A stretch of 64,000 bases of DNA from JBBDMW01 sp040878005 (GTDB taxonomy: Bacteria; Chloroflexota; Dehalococcoidia; Lucifugimonadales; Lucifugimonadaceae), in the NCBI GenBank assembly GCA_040878005.1, contig JBBDMW010000036.1, positions 24,729-88,728 of the forward strand, given 5' to 3'. Under the pieces are notes generated by a model, which worked only from the letters and a program-made list of their open reading frames with translations, was not told where the DNA came from and ran no database searches. Both the position numbers and the translations under genes were made by a program. Positions 54,201 through 60,656 of the stretch are shown here, piece after piece (positions within the stretch are counted from its first letter, which is position 1; each line of letters begins with the position of its first letter).

Positions 54201-54564
54201 GCCTCTGCAGTGGTGTGGACCGCCGTGCTGCAGGAGCCGTCGTTGCAGCGCGGCTTTGTGACAACCCACCCGTGCTGAGCGGCGATTCGCCAATGGACCG
54301 GCGCGCTCCTGCGATGTCATTCAGAAGGCCGGTTCCCATGGTAGTGGCCGGACCAAGGGCACTCGGCAGGAACGGTCGAAGAGCACCCTGCATCCGCGTC
54401 CCCAGCATGCCAGGGCCGAAGAAGCCCCGTGCCTTCACCTGTCCCGCGCCGACACTCGGATAACGGCGCCTCCGTCGTGAGGTGATCGTCTGTGAGAAGC
54501 GGCTGGAAGCGTTGGGAAGCTGCGGCAATGCCTCCCAACCTCTGCTATTCGGCACGGAAACCAT
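51247..54564 (-). CDS. Large low-complexity eCIS protein at the tape-measure position
   Basis: 1105 residues rich in Ser, Ala, Arg, Gly and Pro, with no Cys seen and no membrane helix. Eight [VIL]QR motifs are scattered through it (PLQRR, VLQRS, VLQRF, FVQRR, AIQRS, AVQRL, PVQRA, PIQRQ), as in the two DUF4157 proteins. Only the C-terminal 45 residues look folded: an acidic helix ending IIESLEQRILDQVDRRGGRYKGIF-like, split here as LEQRILDQ and RRGGRYKGIF. The reading frame is open for 3.3 kb and fits exactly between the tube stop (20-base overlap) and the LysM start. In phage P2 order this slot holds the tape measure. A tape-measure or lumen-cargo role is inference. I do not recognise a family. 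Confidence 0.7.
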   Translation of the reverse strand: MVSVPNSRGWEALPQLPNASSRFSQTITSRRRRRYPSVGAGQVKARGFFGPGMLGTRMQGALRPFLPSALGPATTMGTGLLNDIAGARRSIGESPLSTGGLSQSRAATTAPAARRSTPLQRRVDPGRPDSSSSTSMPTWAAVPSLGQRSGEWQSIERPDVSRDDATQPAEHGEETLVAGPMPVAVRRVRAGIVLPEKRLVDAATGSVVPTTGVTGRNRNFGAESSAIQQMSAVGERFLASQSSVPSALRLPTSMDTSRTARSGIAQGRRASVLQRSAILSGGVNSTSLAVARTAGSPDTSSMPRASIVPKGELMQSGRLPVLGEVVSQSGMTHSSVTGTTAQPVLQRFASPGRLAPRGRADQSIEAPPGTGPSLSVNMERTWPVRLPVAASRSMLPRPSRPQRLAVLEVGTSRHPVSSMAGRRFRNVRRESVGALEAAAAHGFVQRRALMVAGARDTTPGVGMRKQTFPSPRHVTRDQASHPSSSSGPQWFDAVASLSGGRAPRQSLSGARPRGTGAGRPSVRHISHASANSEARSALMERTRPSVAAIQRSAGNVRPRQGYVGAATNAGGWASIPSASRVVAGAGAGFSAPHVAPPLQTRFRVGSEAGMPEAFEPHPSKGAGNDQFQHGLHIQQAARLGSLQAGFGTHKFDRTKFSQPEDAGPVAVQAMRSRHAVAWNLARMPRVAAVLSRSIQGEDPGELTALYSHVSSPNSSPGQRHASSTSILASSQRSARGVRRAVRSASMRGGHGLTSSPITVSGRAGPAVSQAVQRLVGKPGPLPGGMARPGARQSVVRPTVHASLANDLRASSVASRPQRASGVDRSLASQTRVQSHRPVQRAESTTSNLTAGSASHAAPGVERQRRTAADVLRAAAARSSNAPKGNTEGQAAFVARPSDPSHSVVASHRLPLATHKQGARQTNASLSDTGIASTKGRSRGTTHVGDRGAWRAGAQVGQSRHETKSPQVVQALAIGGPLSAAGAARRAAADVVEQALSAINVTANNRSSGGRGNEAHLVTSGNASSASGSSQPSARRASAVSQRNGAAHAHAGPSPIQRQPDDGPGSAEEELTPAITQQQLTRIIESLEQRILDQVDRRGGRYKGIF

Positions 54565-55018
54565 GATGTGCGATCTCTAGCTCTTCCGTTGCAATATCCG
54601 TGGAGGCAGATGCGAGTGACGGCCCATTCCACCGCACAGGAAAGGCATCGTAGAACGACCACTCGCGAAGCGTCCGGCCATTCGGTCTCAGGAGCATCAG
54701 GACACCTGTCGTCCTTGTCAGCTTGTGACCGGCGCCTGCGAACCCTTCGCCTGACGACTTCCTGAACCAGTTGAACAGGCCTTCGTTATTGGTCATGCCG
54801 CGCTTCAGCACAAGGTTGGGCCAGCTCATCCTGCCCGGCAGCTTGTGCTCAAATTCGTTTTGCCCACCCTCCTGCACGGTCTCCACAGCGATCTCCGCAG
54901 ACAGCCCGGAAACCTCTGAGAATTCTCCAATCAACAGCCCGTCCACGGAGAACACAAAGCTTCCGGCGAACGCCGGGTCGCGGCCTCGAATGAGAGATGC
55001 CGGGGATCCAGTAGTCAA
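54545..55018 (-). CDS. eCIS inner tube protein, gp19 family (copy 2)
   Basis: A 157-residue tube subunit. Family landmarks are FVFSVDGLLIGEFSEVSGLSAE, EHKLPGRMSWPNLVLKRGMT, and late ATEELEIAHHGF. It starts with TTG at 55018 directly after the TAG of the preceding small ORF; GGAGGG lies 10 bases upstream. Two tube paralogues are common in these systems: one builds the shaft, and the other caps the tube at the baseplate (Afp5-like). This copy, next to the baseplate genes, is probably the baseplate-proximal ring. Confidence 0.93.
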   Translation of the reverse strand: MTTGSPASLIRGRDPAFAGSFVFSVDGLLIGEFSEVSGLSAEIAVETVQEGGQNEFEHKLPGRMSWPNLVLKRGMTNNEGLFNWFRKSSGEGFAGAGHKLTRTTGVLMLLRPNGRTLREWSFYDAFPVRWNGPSLASASTDIATEELEIAHHGFRAE

Positions 55019-55183
55019 CTATCGATAGCCCTCCATCGCGCGTTGGTTCAACCCGCCCACTTCCCGTGCTATCCGGATGCGGTCGTCGTGCTCCAGGTCC
55101 AGGAGCGTTTCCAGGTCCCAGTGGAGGTGGTACGCCACGTACGTAAGCTCCTGCCACAGCTCAGCCACGTCGTACCGGATCAG
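55019..55183 (-). CDS. Small DUF6760-like eCIS ORF in the -1 frame of the upstream gene
   Basis: The ORF reads LIRYDVAELWQELTYVAYHL, then HWDLETLLDLEHDDRIRIA and REVGGLNQRAMEGYR, ending at TAG 55019-55021. The AYHxHW...ILxLEHxxR pattern recalls the small DUF6760 proteins of injection-system loci. No ATG exists. A CTG at 55183 overlaps the upstream stop (CTGA), with GGGAGG 7 bases before it; a GTG at 55168 is the first usual start codon but lacks a ribosome site. The frame is also open upstream to the slippery heptamer at 55210-55216, so it could be made as a fusion of about 170 residues by -1 frameshifting. That the ORF is coding is well supported; how it starts is open. Confidence 0.72.
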   Translation of the reverse strand: MIRYDVAELWQELTYVAYHLHWDLETLLDLEHDDRIRIAREVGGLNQRAMEGYR

Positions 55184-55539
55184 CCCCCGGCCTCCCGGGG
55201 GCCGTCCGCCAAAGGGGCGGGATCCTTCAACGATTCCAGGTCGTTTGGATTGCCGAAGTTGATGATCGAATAGACGTCCTGCAGGTACGCCAGATCTGAA
55301 GCGAACATGTTCTCAACGATCTTCGGCGTAACCTGTGTCACCTCGCCCAGCCTGGTGATCACACGGGACAGGACGATGACCGTGAGGTAGGCCTCGTTTT
55401 CCCTGACCCGCGGATCACGTAGCGGCTCAATCTCATCGCGAGCATTCGCCAGGCGCATGGCGCCCTCACGATGGAGCCCGCCGCCCTCGTCCACATAGCC
55501 CTTCGGCAGTTGGAACGAGAACTCCGTTTGCAGGCTCAT
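55180..55539 (-). CDS. eCIS tail-assembly-type protein
   Basis: A 119-residue protein. The pattern EFSFQLPKGYVDEGGGLHREGAMRLA, then DEIEPLRDPRV, YLTVIVLSRVITRLGEV and FASDLAYLQDVYSIINF resembles phage tail-assembly chaperones of the P2 gpE/Mu gp41 type and the matching proteins of injection systems. The last ten residues (ADGPREAGG) look like a read-out of the frameshift region rather than a folded end. Its ATG overlaps the tube gene stop by 4 bases. Chaperones of this kind bind the tape measure during tail assembly. Confidence 0.8.
   Translation of the reverse strand: MSLQTEFSFQLPKGYVDEGGGLHREGAMRLANARDEIEPLRDPRVRENEAYLTVIVLSRVITRLGEVTQVTPKIVENMFASDLAYLQDVYSIINFGNPNDLESLKDPAPLADGPREAGG
55183..55216 (-). 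promoter_or_regulatory. Candidate programmed -1 ribosomal frameshift signal
   Basis: On the minus strand the zero-frame codons GCC CCT TTG contain the heptamer C CCT TTG (55216-55210), a perfect X XXY YYZ pattern. Seven bases later an 8-bp GC stem (GCCCCCGG / CCGGGGGC, 55202-55195 and 55190-55183) closes a GAGG loop, and a G-U pair could extend it. The zero-frame stop TGA lies at the base of the stem (55182-55180). The -1 frame continues into the DUF6760-like ORF. This is the layout of the frameshift that makes gpG-T in lambda and gpE-E' in P2. The loop also holds the GGGAGG that could serve reinitiation instead. Confidence 0.6.
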
Positions 55540-55967
55540 GCGCGCACAAGCCCTTCATGAGTGATCGTTATCTCTTCCACAGCCACCTCGTCAGCAGACG
55601 CGTCCAGGTCTGCGCCCTTCCACGAGGACGGCCAGCCATTCTCGAAGTTCCAGCGCGCGACCTCTTCCTGCATGGAGTCATACATGACGACCGACCCGTT
55701 GCGGCGGGCGCCGTCAATGTCCCCATCAAGCACCTGTTTGCGCCACTCCCACAGGTCAGTAGCCGCGTCCACCCTGCGCCTGAGCGTCAGGTCAGACCAG
55801 CGCGGTGAGCCAGGCACCTTACGGATGATCAACTGCCCGGAGGCCGTTGACTCCTTGTACTCAATCACTTCCGTTTCAGAATCCACTCCGCTCGCTTCCT
55901 TAAAGGAAGCGACGGTCACACCGTCGATCTCCACTGCAAAGGAAGAAGTCGTCAACAGGTCCGGCAT
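55536..55967 (-). CDS. eCIS inner tube protein, gp19 family (copy 1)
   Basis: A 143-residue tube subunit with FAVEIDGVTVASFKEASGVDSETEVIEYKEST, split as usual by the KVPGSPRWSDLTLRR block, and the end DEVAVEEITITHEGLVR. It is directly behind the sheath gene, as is typical for the main shaft tube protein. It resembles copy 2 in layout (EITITHEG against ELEIAHHG), so the two arose by duplication. GAGA precedes the ATG. Confidence 0.93.
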   Translation of the reverse strand: MPDLLTTSSFAVEIDGVTVASFKEASGVDSETEVIEYKESTASGQLIIRKVPGSPRWSDLTLRRRVDAATDLWEWRKQVLDGDIDGARRNGSVVMYDSMQEEVARWNFENGWPSSWKGADLDASADEVAVEEITITHEGLVRA

Positions 55968-56022
55968 TGTTCTCAGCTACCTTTCTCAAAGGCTGCGATG
56001 CAAAGTGTCGGCGGGCGGGCAC

Positions 56023-57375
56023 TTACTCTGCGGCGCCGCCGCCACCCTGCCACTGGCTAATTCTGAATATCACGAACTCAGCCGGCTTCACCGGCGCAAC
56101 GCCAACCTCCACAACAAGCTTGCCCTCGTCTATCGACTCAATCGGGTTGGTCTCGGCGTCGCACTTCACGTAGAAGGCTTCCTCCGGGGTGGTCCCGAAC
56201 AGGGCGCCCTGCCTCCACAAGCCAAGCAGGAATGAGTTGATGGTCCGCCGCACACGCTGCCACAGCGCCACGTCGTTCGGCTCAAACACAACCCACTGCG
56301 TACCGTTGAGGATGGACTTTTCAACAAAGTTGAACAGCCTCCGGATGCTGACATAGCGCCAACTGGGATCAGATGACAGTGTGCGGGCGCCCCAGATCCG
56401 GTTGCCTCGTGTGCCGAACGGGCGGATCACGTTGACGCCTATCGGGTTCAGGAGTTCCTGCTCTTGGCTCGTTATCTTCATCTCCACGTCAACAGCGCCA
56501 CGCACCACTTCATTGGCCGGAGCCTTCCAAACACCCCTGGTGGCGTCGTTCCGCGCCCATACCCCTGCGATGTGGCCGCTGGGCGGAATGGTTAGCGTCT
56601 TGGGAGCGTCGTTGTCAGGCTTCGCTGCGGGGTTCGGAACCTTTATCCACGGGTAGTAAAAGGTTGCAAACTTCGAGTCGTACCGGGCCACGTCTGAGCG
56701 CCAGTCCTTGACCTGCATCGGTCCCATGGCAGGAGGCGAGTCGAGCACTGCCACACGATCGCCCATCTTTTCACAGTGGCTGATCATGGCCGTCTGAACA
56801 GCCTGGAACATGGACAGGTCCACTTCTCCACTGGCATTGCGTGCTGCCGTGACAAGGTCCGGCACAACCAGCATCGTGACTTCTTCGGCTACGACCAGCC
56901 CGTTGATGCCTGTGCGGTCGGATTCACTGCCGGCGAAGGCGTCCGCGCCAACACTGATTGGCCCGGAGGCACCGCCTGACGGAGCGTCCGATCCGGAAGC
57001 ACGTCCAGAACGACGGCCTGCCGCACCACCCGCGTCCTCGGTCGAAGAAGATGAGGCGGACGCTGATGACGCTGACGGCGCGGGGCTCTCATGAGGGACC
57101 CTGGAAATATAGGCGCCGCCACCGCCATTGTTGAACCACCCGTAAACGGCGTGCGGCAGCATAAGGCCCGGGGCAATTCCGCCGTAAAGGTTCTCAAACT
57201 GGGTCCAGTTGCTTACGAACCTCGGCTTAGCGCCTTGCGGGTCTGATTCATCGTCGGTCGGGTGCTTTGAGGTGAAGCCTACAAACGCAGCGACAGCAGT
57301 CCCAACAGCCTCAATTGGCTTTGAGCCACCATCCACTTCCTCAACATAGACGCCTGGTGACAGGTAGGTGGGCAT
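56023..57375 (-). CDS. eCIS contractile sheath protein
   Basis: A 450-residue sheath. The N-terminus YLSPGVYVEEVDGGSKPIEAVGTAVAAFVG is the sheath signature, and the C-terminal domain is highly conserved (VSIRRLFNFVEKSI, QWVVFEPNDVALWQRVRRTI, NPIESIDEGKLVVEVG). Between them, at about residues 94-140, a Ser/Ala/Gly-rich low-complexity stretch interrupts the fold, probably an exposed loop on the outer surface. Only one sheath gene is present, while Afp and PVC have two or three. AGGGG lies before the ATG. It is the first gene of the main operon. Confidence 0.94.
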   Translation of the reverse strand: MPTYLSPGVYVEEVDGGSKPIEAVGTAVAAFVGFTSKHPTDDESDPQGAKPRFVSNWTQFENLYGGIAPGLMLPHAVYGWFNNGGGGAYISRVPHESPAPSASSASASSSSTEDAGGAAGRRSGRASGSDAPSGGASGPISVGADAFAGSESDRTGINGLVVAEEVTMLVVPDLVTAARNASGEVDLSMFQAVQTAMISHCEKMGDRVAVLDSPPAMGPMQVKDWRSDVARYDSKFATFYYPWIKVPNPAAKPDNDAPKTLTIPPSGHIAGVWARNDATRGVWKAPANEVVRGAVDVEMKITSQEQELLNPIGVNVIRPFGTRGNRIWGARTLSSDPSWRYVSIRRLFNFVEKSILNGTQWVVFEPNDVALWQRVRRTINSFLLGLWRQGALFGTTPEEAFYVKCDAETNPIESIDEGKLVVEVGVAPVKPAEFVIFRISQWQGGGGAAE

Positions 57376-57824
57376 TAGTTCCCCTTACGTCAAGCCTTTT
57401 CCCTGCAGCGGGACCTATTGAAGGCTCAATATGTTTAACGTCCAATTCAACCACCGGCTGCAATTCGGAAGGATCCCTGTCTCTAATATGGACGTGAATA
57501 CAAATATCCACTCAAGAGACTATGACAGACCGTTGGCCTTGCCATTAGAGGGTGCGCCTATGGACGCATACGAACCTCCAGGCAACAGTTAATTCTTATC
57601 AGACTTCGGGTCTTAAAGTCTATAAAGCGTTATGTGCTTGAAACCAGAAATCTGTCCTGTTGACTGGAAACAGGGAGGATTTTGTGGTCGCAGCACGCCT
57701 TGCAAATATTGCCTGCCTCAGGTAGCGTCATGTCAGCGCACCCATCGTTAAAATGACATGGCGTAACCTGGCTAACAAGGTCACAACGCGCGTATTAGCG
57801 GCGTATCACGAGGATTGTAAGCCT
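57376..57824. other. Divergent intergenic region between the eCIS operon and the first DUF4157 gene
   Basis: No gene can be supported, and the base composition is less GC-rich than its flanks. It must hold the promoter for the sheath-to-propeller operon on the minus strand and perhaps one for the DUF4157 gene on the plus strand. I see no operator or promoter pair that I would defend. Confidence 0.5.
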
Positions 57825-58655
57825 ATGCCTGCAAAGAATCGGCTGAGAGCAGCCCACAATGCTGACCTGGAGCATTCCACTAACGTGCGGAATGCCTCCA
57901 AACGCACTGCCGGGACGGCAGTTCATTCTCCTCTGCAATCAACCCACTTGCAGAAAGCGGCGATGACCCGCCCCGGGGACGTTGGCGTAGATCCAATCAC
58001 GCAACTTCAACAAGTCGCGGGAAACCGTGCTGTCCAGCGCCTGGTCCAACGGTCAGCGAACGACACATCTGGTCAGAATATGTTCAATCTGCCAGGTGTC
58101 GAGTTGCCCGCGCCCGGCGGTGGCAGCCCATTGCCATCAGGCACTCGTGAAGAGATGGAATCCGCATTTGGCTCAGACTTCTCATCTGTGCGCGTGCATG
58201 AAGGCTCTGCCGCAGATGCTGTCGGGGCAGTCGCATACACCCAGGGCACAGATATTCATTTCGCGCCCGGACGCTACAACGCTGATTCCACAGACGGGCA
58301 ACGGCTACTGGCACATGAACTCACCCATGTGGTTCAACAGAAGGCGGGAAAGGTGGCCTCTCCGCAGGGATATGGCGCTCCGGTCAACGCAGATCCCGGC
58401 CTCGAGAAAGAGGCTGACCTCCTGGGCGTCGCTGCAGTGAACGGTGAACCGGTAACTGCGAAAGGTTTGGGTGACGGTGTGCAACGCAGCGTCGACGGTG
58501 TTGTTCAACGTGCGTTCAACGGCAAAGGGAAACAGTCCGACCCTGAAATAGATCCGTTGACGGGATTCCGCAAGACGAACCAGACGGAAGAGGAAATGGA
58601 CGCCCAGGCCCTAAAGCAAGAAAAGACCCCATTGAGGCCGGCGCAGAAGATGTGA
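57825..58655 (+). CDS. DUF4157 (HExxH) eCIS-associated protein 1
   Basis: A 276-residue protein with the DUF4157 domain that is tightly linked to injection-system loci. The metal site is H164-E165-L-T-H168 in LLAHELTHVVQQKAG. Domain landmarks before it are MESAFGSDFSSVRVHEGSAAD and AYTQGTDIHFAPGRY. The N-terminal 75 residues are basic and disordered and hold QVAGNRAVQRLVQRS. Further VQR motifs follow (GVQRSV, VVQRAF). I chose ATG 57825, with GAGGA 10 bases upstream. Likely roles are metallopeptidase effector or cargo. The C-terminal end may be cut by a frameshift near 58620 (see findings). Confidence 0.82.
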   Translation: MPAKNRLRAAHNADLEHSTNVRNASKRTAGTAVHSPLQSTHLQKAAMTRPGDVGVDPITQLQQVAGNRAVQRLVQRSANDTSGQNMFNLPGVELPAPGGGSPLPSGTREEMESAFGSDFSSVRVHEGSAADAVGAVAYTQGTDIHFAPGRYNADSTDGQRLLAHELTHVVQQKAGKVASPQGYGAPVNADPGLEKEADLLGVAAVNGEPVTAKGLGDGVQRSVDGVVQRAFNGKGKQSDPEIDPLTGFRKTNQTEEEMDAQALKQEKTPLRPAQKM

Positions 58656-58758
58656 ATGAAGATCCGGGACTGTACAACTTGCCGAGAGACCCGTTCGCGA
58701 AGAACGGCGTAGCCCCTGAACACCAGCCTCTACGCGTCGTGAATCCCCAGGCACATTA

Positions 58759-59181
58759 TTGGAACACCTTGCTGAAATTGACCCGCGAGTGCTGCAGTAC
58801 GGCACTGAGATGCTCGCGCGGGGCAATGGTGAGTCCGACGTTGGCGCCAGGGGTCTGGTAAAGCAGTCCGCCGTCAAGGGCGCTGGGATTTCGCCAGAGG
58901 TGTTCGACTCGGTCCAGGGTCAAGACGTCCAGGAAACCGGAGGACAGCTTTCGGCTCTCGTGAGCCAGAAGACCAGGAAAGACCCCCGGCAACTAACCAC
59001 GCTCGGCAAGATCAGGCTGAAGTGGAAGGCCATGTTAGGATCGGAGCCTTCGGAAGAAGAGTCCGCCAAACTTGGGAGGACTTGGAATGACATGACGGGT
59101 GATCCGCAGATCAGCGGCCCGTTGCCGGATGACGTGTTTGCTGAACTTGTGGCAAGAGCAAACGCGAAGGCCGATCAGTAG
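58759..59181 (+). CDS. Hypothetical protein, possibly the displaced C-terminal part of DUF4157 protein 1
   Basis: 140 residues beginning at TTG 58759, with no ribosome site in front. The sequence is plausible coding (EIDPRVLQYGTEMLARGNGESD, GLVKQSAVKGAGISPEVFDSV, TTLGKIRLKWKAMLG). Between it and the DUF4157 stop, a third frame (58625-58745) also reads as coding: DPIEAGAEDVNEDPGLYNLP, then RDPFAKNGVAPEHQPL. Three consecutive frames that each look coding suggest two indels in one gene, real or from assembly. Alternatively this is a small separate gene. No family is recognised. Confidence 0.5.
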   Translation: MEHLAEIDPRVLQYGTEMLARGNGESDVGARGLVKQSAVKGAGISPEVFDSVQGQDVQETGGQLSALVSQKTRKDPRQLTTLGKIRLKWKAMLGSEPSEEESAKLGRTWNDMTGDPQISGPLPDDVFAELVARANAKADQ

Positions 59182-59227
59182 CGTCGACCGGTATGTCAGC
59201 CATGGTTGACTGGAATAATTGGGCAGA

Positions 59228-59956
59228 ATGAAACAGCCAGCAGCAGCCAGCCAAACTGGACGCGGCAAACGTTCTCGACGAAGACGTGGTGGTCAACACA
59301 ACGTGCTCATTGACCCGCGCGGGGAAGAGTTGGCAGGTCACCGCCCGCAGGCAACGTCAGGCGGCGAACCAGCCCGGCCAACCACCTCGGTCGCGCTTTC
59401 CCAACTTCAAAATGCGGCCGGCAACCGGGCCGTGCAAAGGATGATCCAGCGCAGCGTTCTCACCGCCCACCCAGAAGTTGAGGACGGGGCGGCAGCGAAC
59501 GAGCCAGGATTCATGGCGCACAACGTCCGCTTGCCTCCCCCCGGCGGAGGCAAGAAGCTGCCGCCAATTCTCCGGCGGCATATGGAGATGACCTTCGGGG
59601 CCAACTTCTCCAGGATCAGAATCCACCAGGGCAAGAGCGCAGCGCAGATGAATGCCTTGGCATACACGCTCGGCAGAGACATCCATTTCCTGCGGGGCCG
59701 ATACGTTCCACATACACAATCGGGCCAGCGCCTCATCGCCCACGAGCTGGCCCACACCGTGCAGCAGTTCTCAGGACGCGTGGACGCCCCGCGAGGCGAC
59801 GGCGTGCCTGTAAACACAGAACGTCACTTGGAATCGGAGGCAGACCGCCTTGCCCGCCACGCCACGTGGGGACTGCCGGTACACGTACGCGGCTCCGGCA
59901 GCCGCACGGCCAAGCCCGCCTCCCCTACAGTACAGCGACATCCGCCCGGAGCCTGA
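59228..59956 (+). CDS. DUF4157 (HExxH) eCIS-associated protein 2
   Basis: A 242-residue second DUF4157 protein. The metal site starts at H172 in LIAHELAHTVQQFSG. It shares with protein 1 the phrases QLQNAAGNRAVQRMIQRS, MEMTFGANFSRIRIHQGKSA and AYTLGRDIHFLRGRY. The N-terminus (about 50 residues) is basic (GRGKRSRRRRGGQ) and disordered; the end holds another TVQR. The ATG at 59228 is preferred to TTG 59219. It converges on the DUF4255 gene. It is likely cargo or an assembly factor of the injection system. Confidence 0.82.
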   Translation: MKQPAAASQTGRGKRSRRRRGGQHNVLIDPRGEELAGHRPQATSGGEPARPTTSVALSQLQNAAGNRAVQRMIQRSVLTAHPEVEDGAAANEPGFMAHNVRLPPPGGGKKLPPILRRHMEMTFGANFSRIRIHQGKSAAQMNALAYTLGRDIHFLRGRYVPHTQSGQRLIAHELAHTVQQFSGRVDAPRGDGVPVNTERHLESEADRLARHATWGLPVHVRGSGSRTAKPASPTVQRHPPGA

Positions 59957-60011
59957 AAGCTCCCATCAACCTGGCATCATTTGCAGCGATTCGCGCGCAT
60001 GTCCATTAGAC

Positions 60012-60656
60012 CTACACCGGCCGCTGGTCGTCCTTTTTTCCAGTAGGCTCGCTTCCGCTGCTGTACGAAACCCTTGAAACAGTCTTGGGATCATCGACCC
60101 GCCGCGTCTCAACCTCGTAACGCAGCACGGGCGGCCCGGCCTCAGCCAGGAATCCTGCGTCCACGGTGGCAGTCACGGTAAGGTCCAGGGCCGGACGCAG
60201 TTCGCCGCCCAGTGCAGTCCAGAAGTCAGTATTGTCTGATCCATCGAACCGGGCAATAGAGATAACCGGCAGGGGCCGCACCTCGCCATATCCATTGGGG
60301 AGGTACCCCGGCGGCATCTCGGTGTGGATCAGAAGGGCGCCCATCACCGCTCCAAGCAACTGGTGTTCGTTGCGCACGTCACCCGCCCACGCAGTCACAA
60401 GGTACCGGCAATCCACGCGTGGCATGGGTGGCCTTCGCACAACCCGCCCGTTCACCCGCTCCGTATTCATGCCCGCCTCCTGCTCATTGGAATTGCGGCG
60501 TACATCCCACAGGAAGGCATTCACAGTTGGCCGGGTCACAGAAGCGCCCCAATCCCTGTCAGGTCGGTCAAAGACCACATCCACCTCGTTCCGGGGCAGT
60601 GGAACTTCAGCCCGCATGTAAGCCTCAAGCCCATCATCAATTAGGTGGAGCATCAC
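60012..60656 (-). CDS. eCIS tail terminator/cap protein, DUF4255 (Afp16/Pvc16-type)
   Basis: A 214-residue cap protein. DUF4255 features are a helical start (MLHLIDDGLEAYMRAEVPL), VDVVFDRPDRDW, RPTVNAFLWDVRRN, the RVDCRYLVTAWAGD block and HQLLGAVMGALLIH. Such proteins stop tube and sheath growth. The C-terminal 25 residues are a Ser/Lys-rich tail. Its start overlaps the end of the AAA+ gene by 20 bases, so the two are co-expressed from a separate minus-strand transcript. Confidence 0.9.
   Translation of the reverse strand: MMLHLIDDGLEAYMRAEVPLPRNEVDVVFDRPDRDWGASVTRPTVNAFLWDVRRNSNEQEAGMNTERVNGRVVRRPPMPRVDCRYLVTAWAGDVRNEHQLLGAVMGALLIHTEMPPGYLPNGYGEVRPLPVISIARFDGSDNTDFWTALGGELRPALDLTVTATVDAGFLAEAGPPVLRYEVETRRVDDPKTVSRVSYSSGSEPTGKKDDQRPV

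Noticed and set aside
51296..54463. Long plus-strand frames (up to 235 codons) inside the large low-complexity gene
   Set aside because: They arise from the GC-rich biased codons of the minus-strand gene. The minus frame is uninterrupted for 1105 codons and fits exactly between its neighbours.
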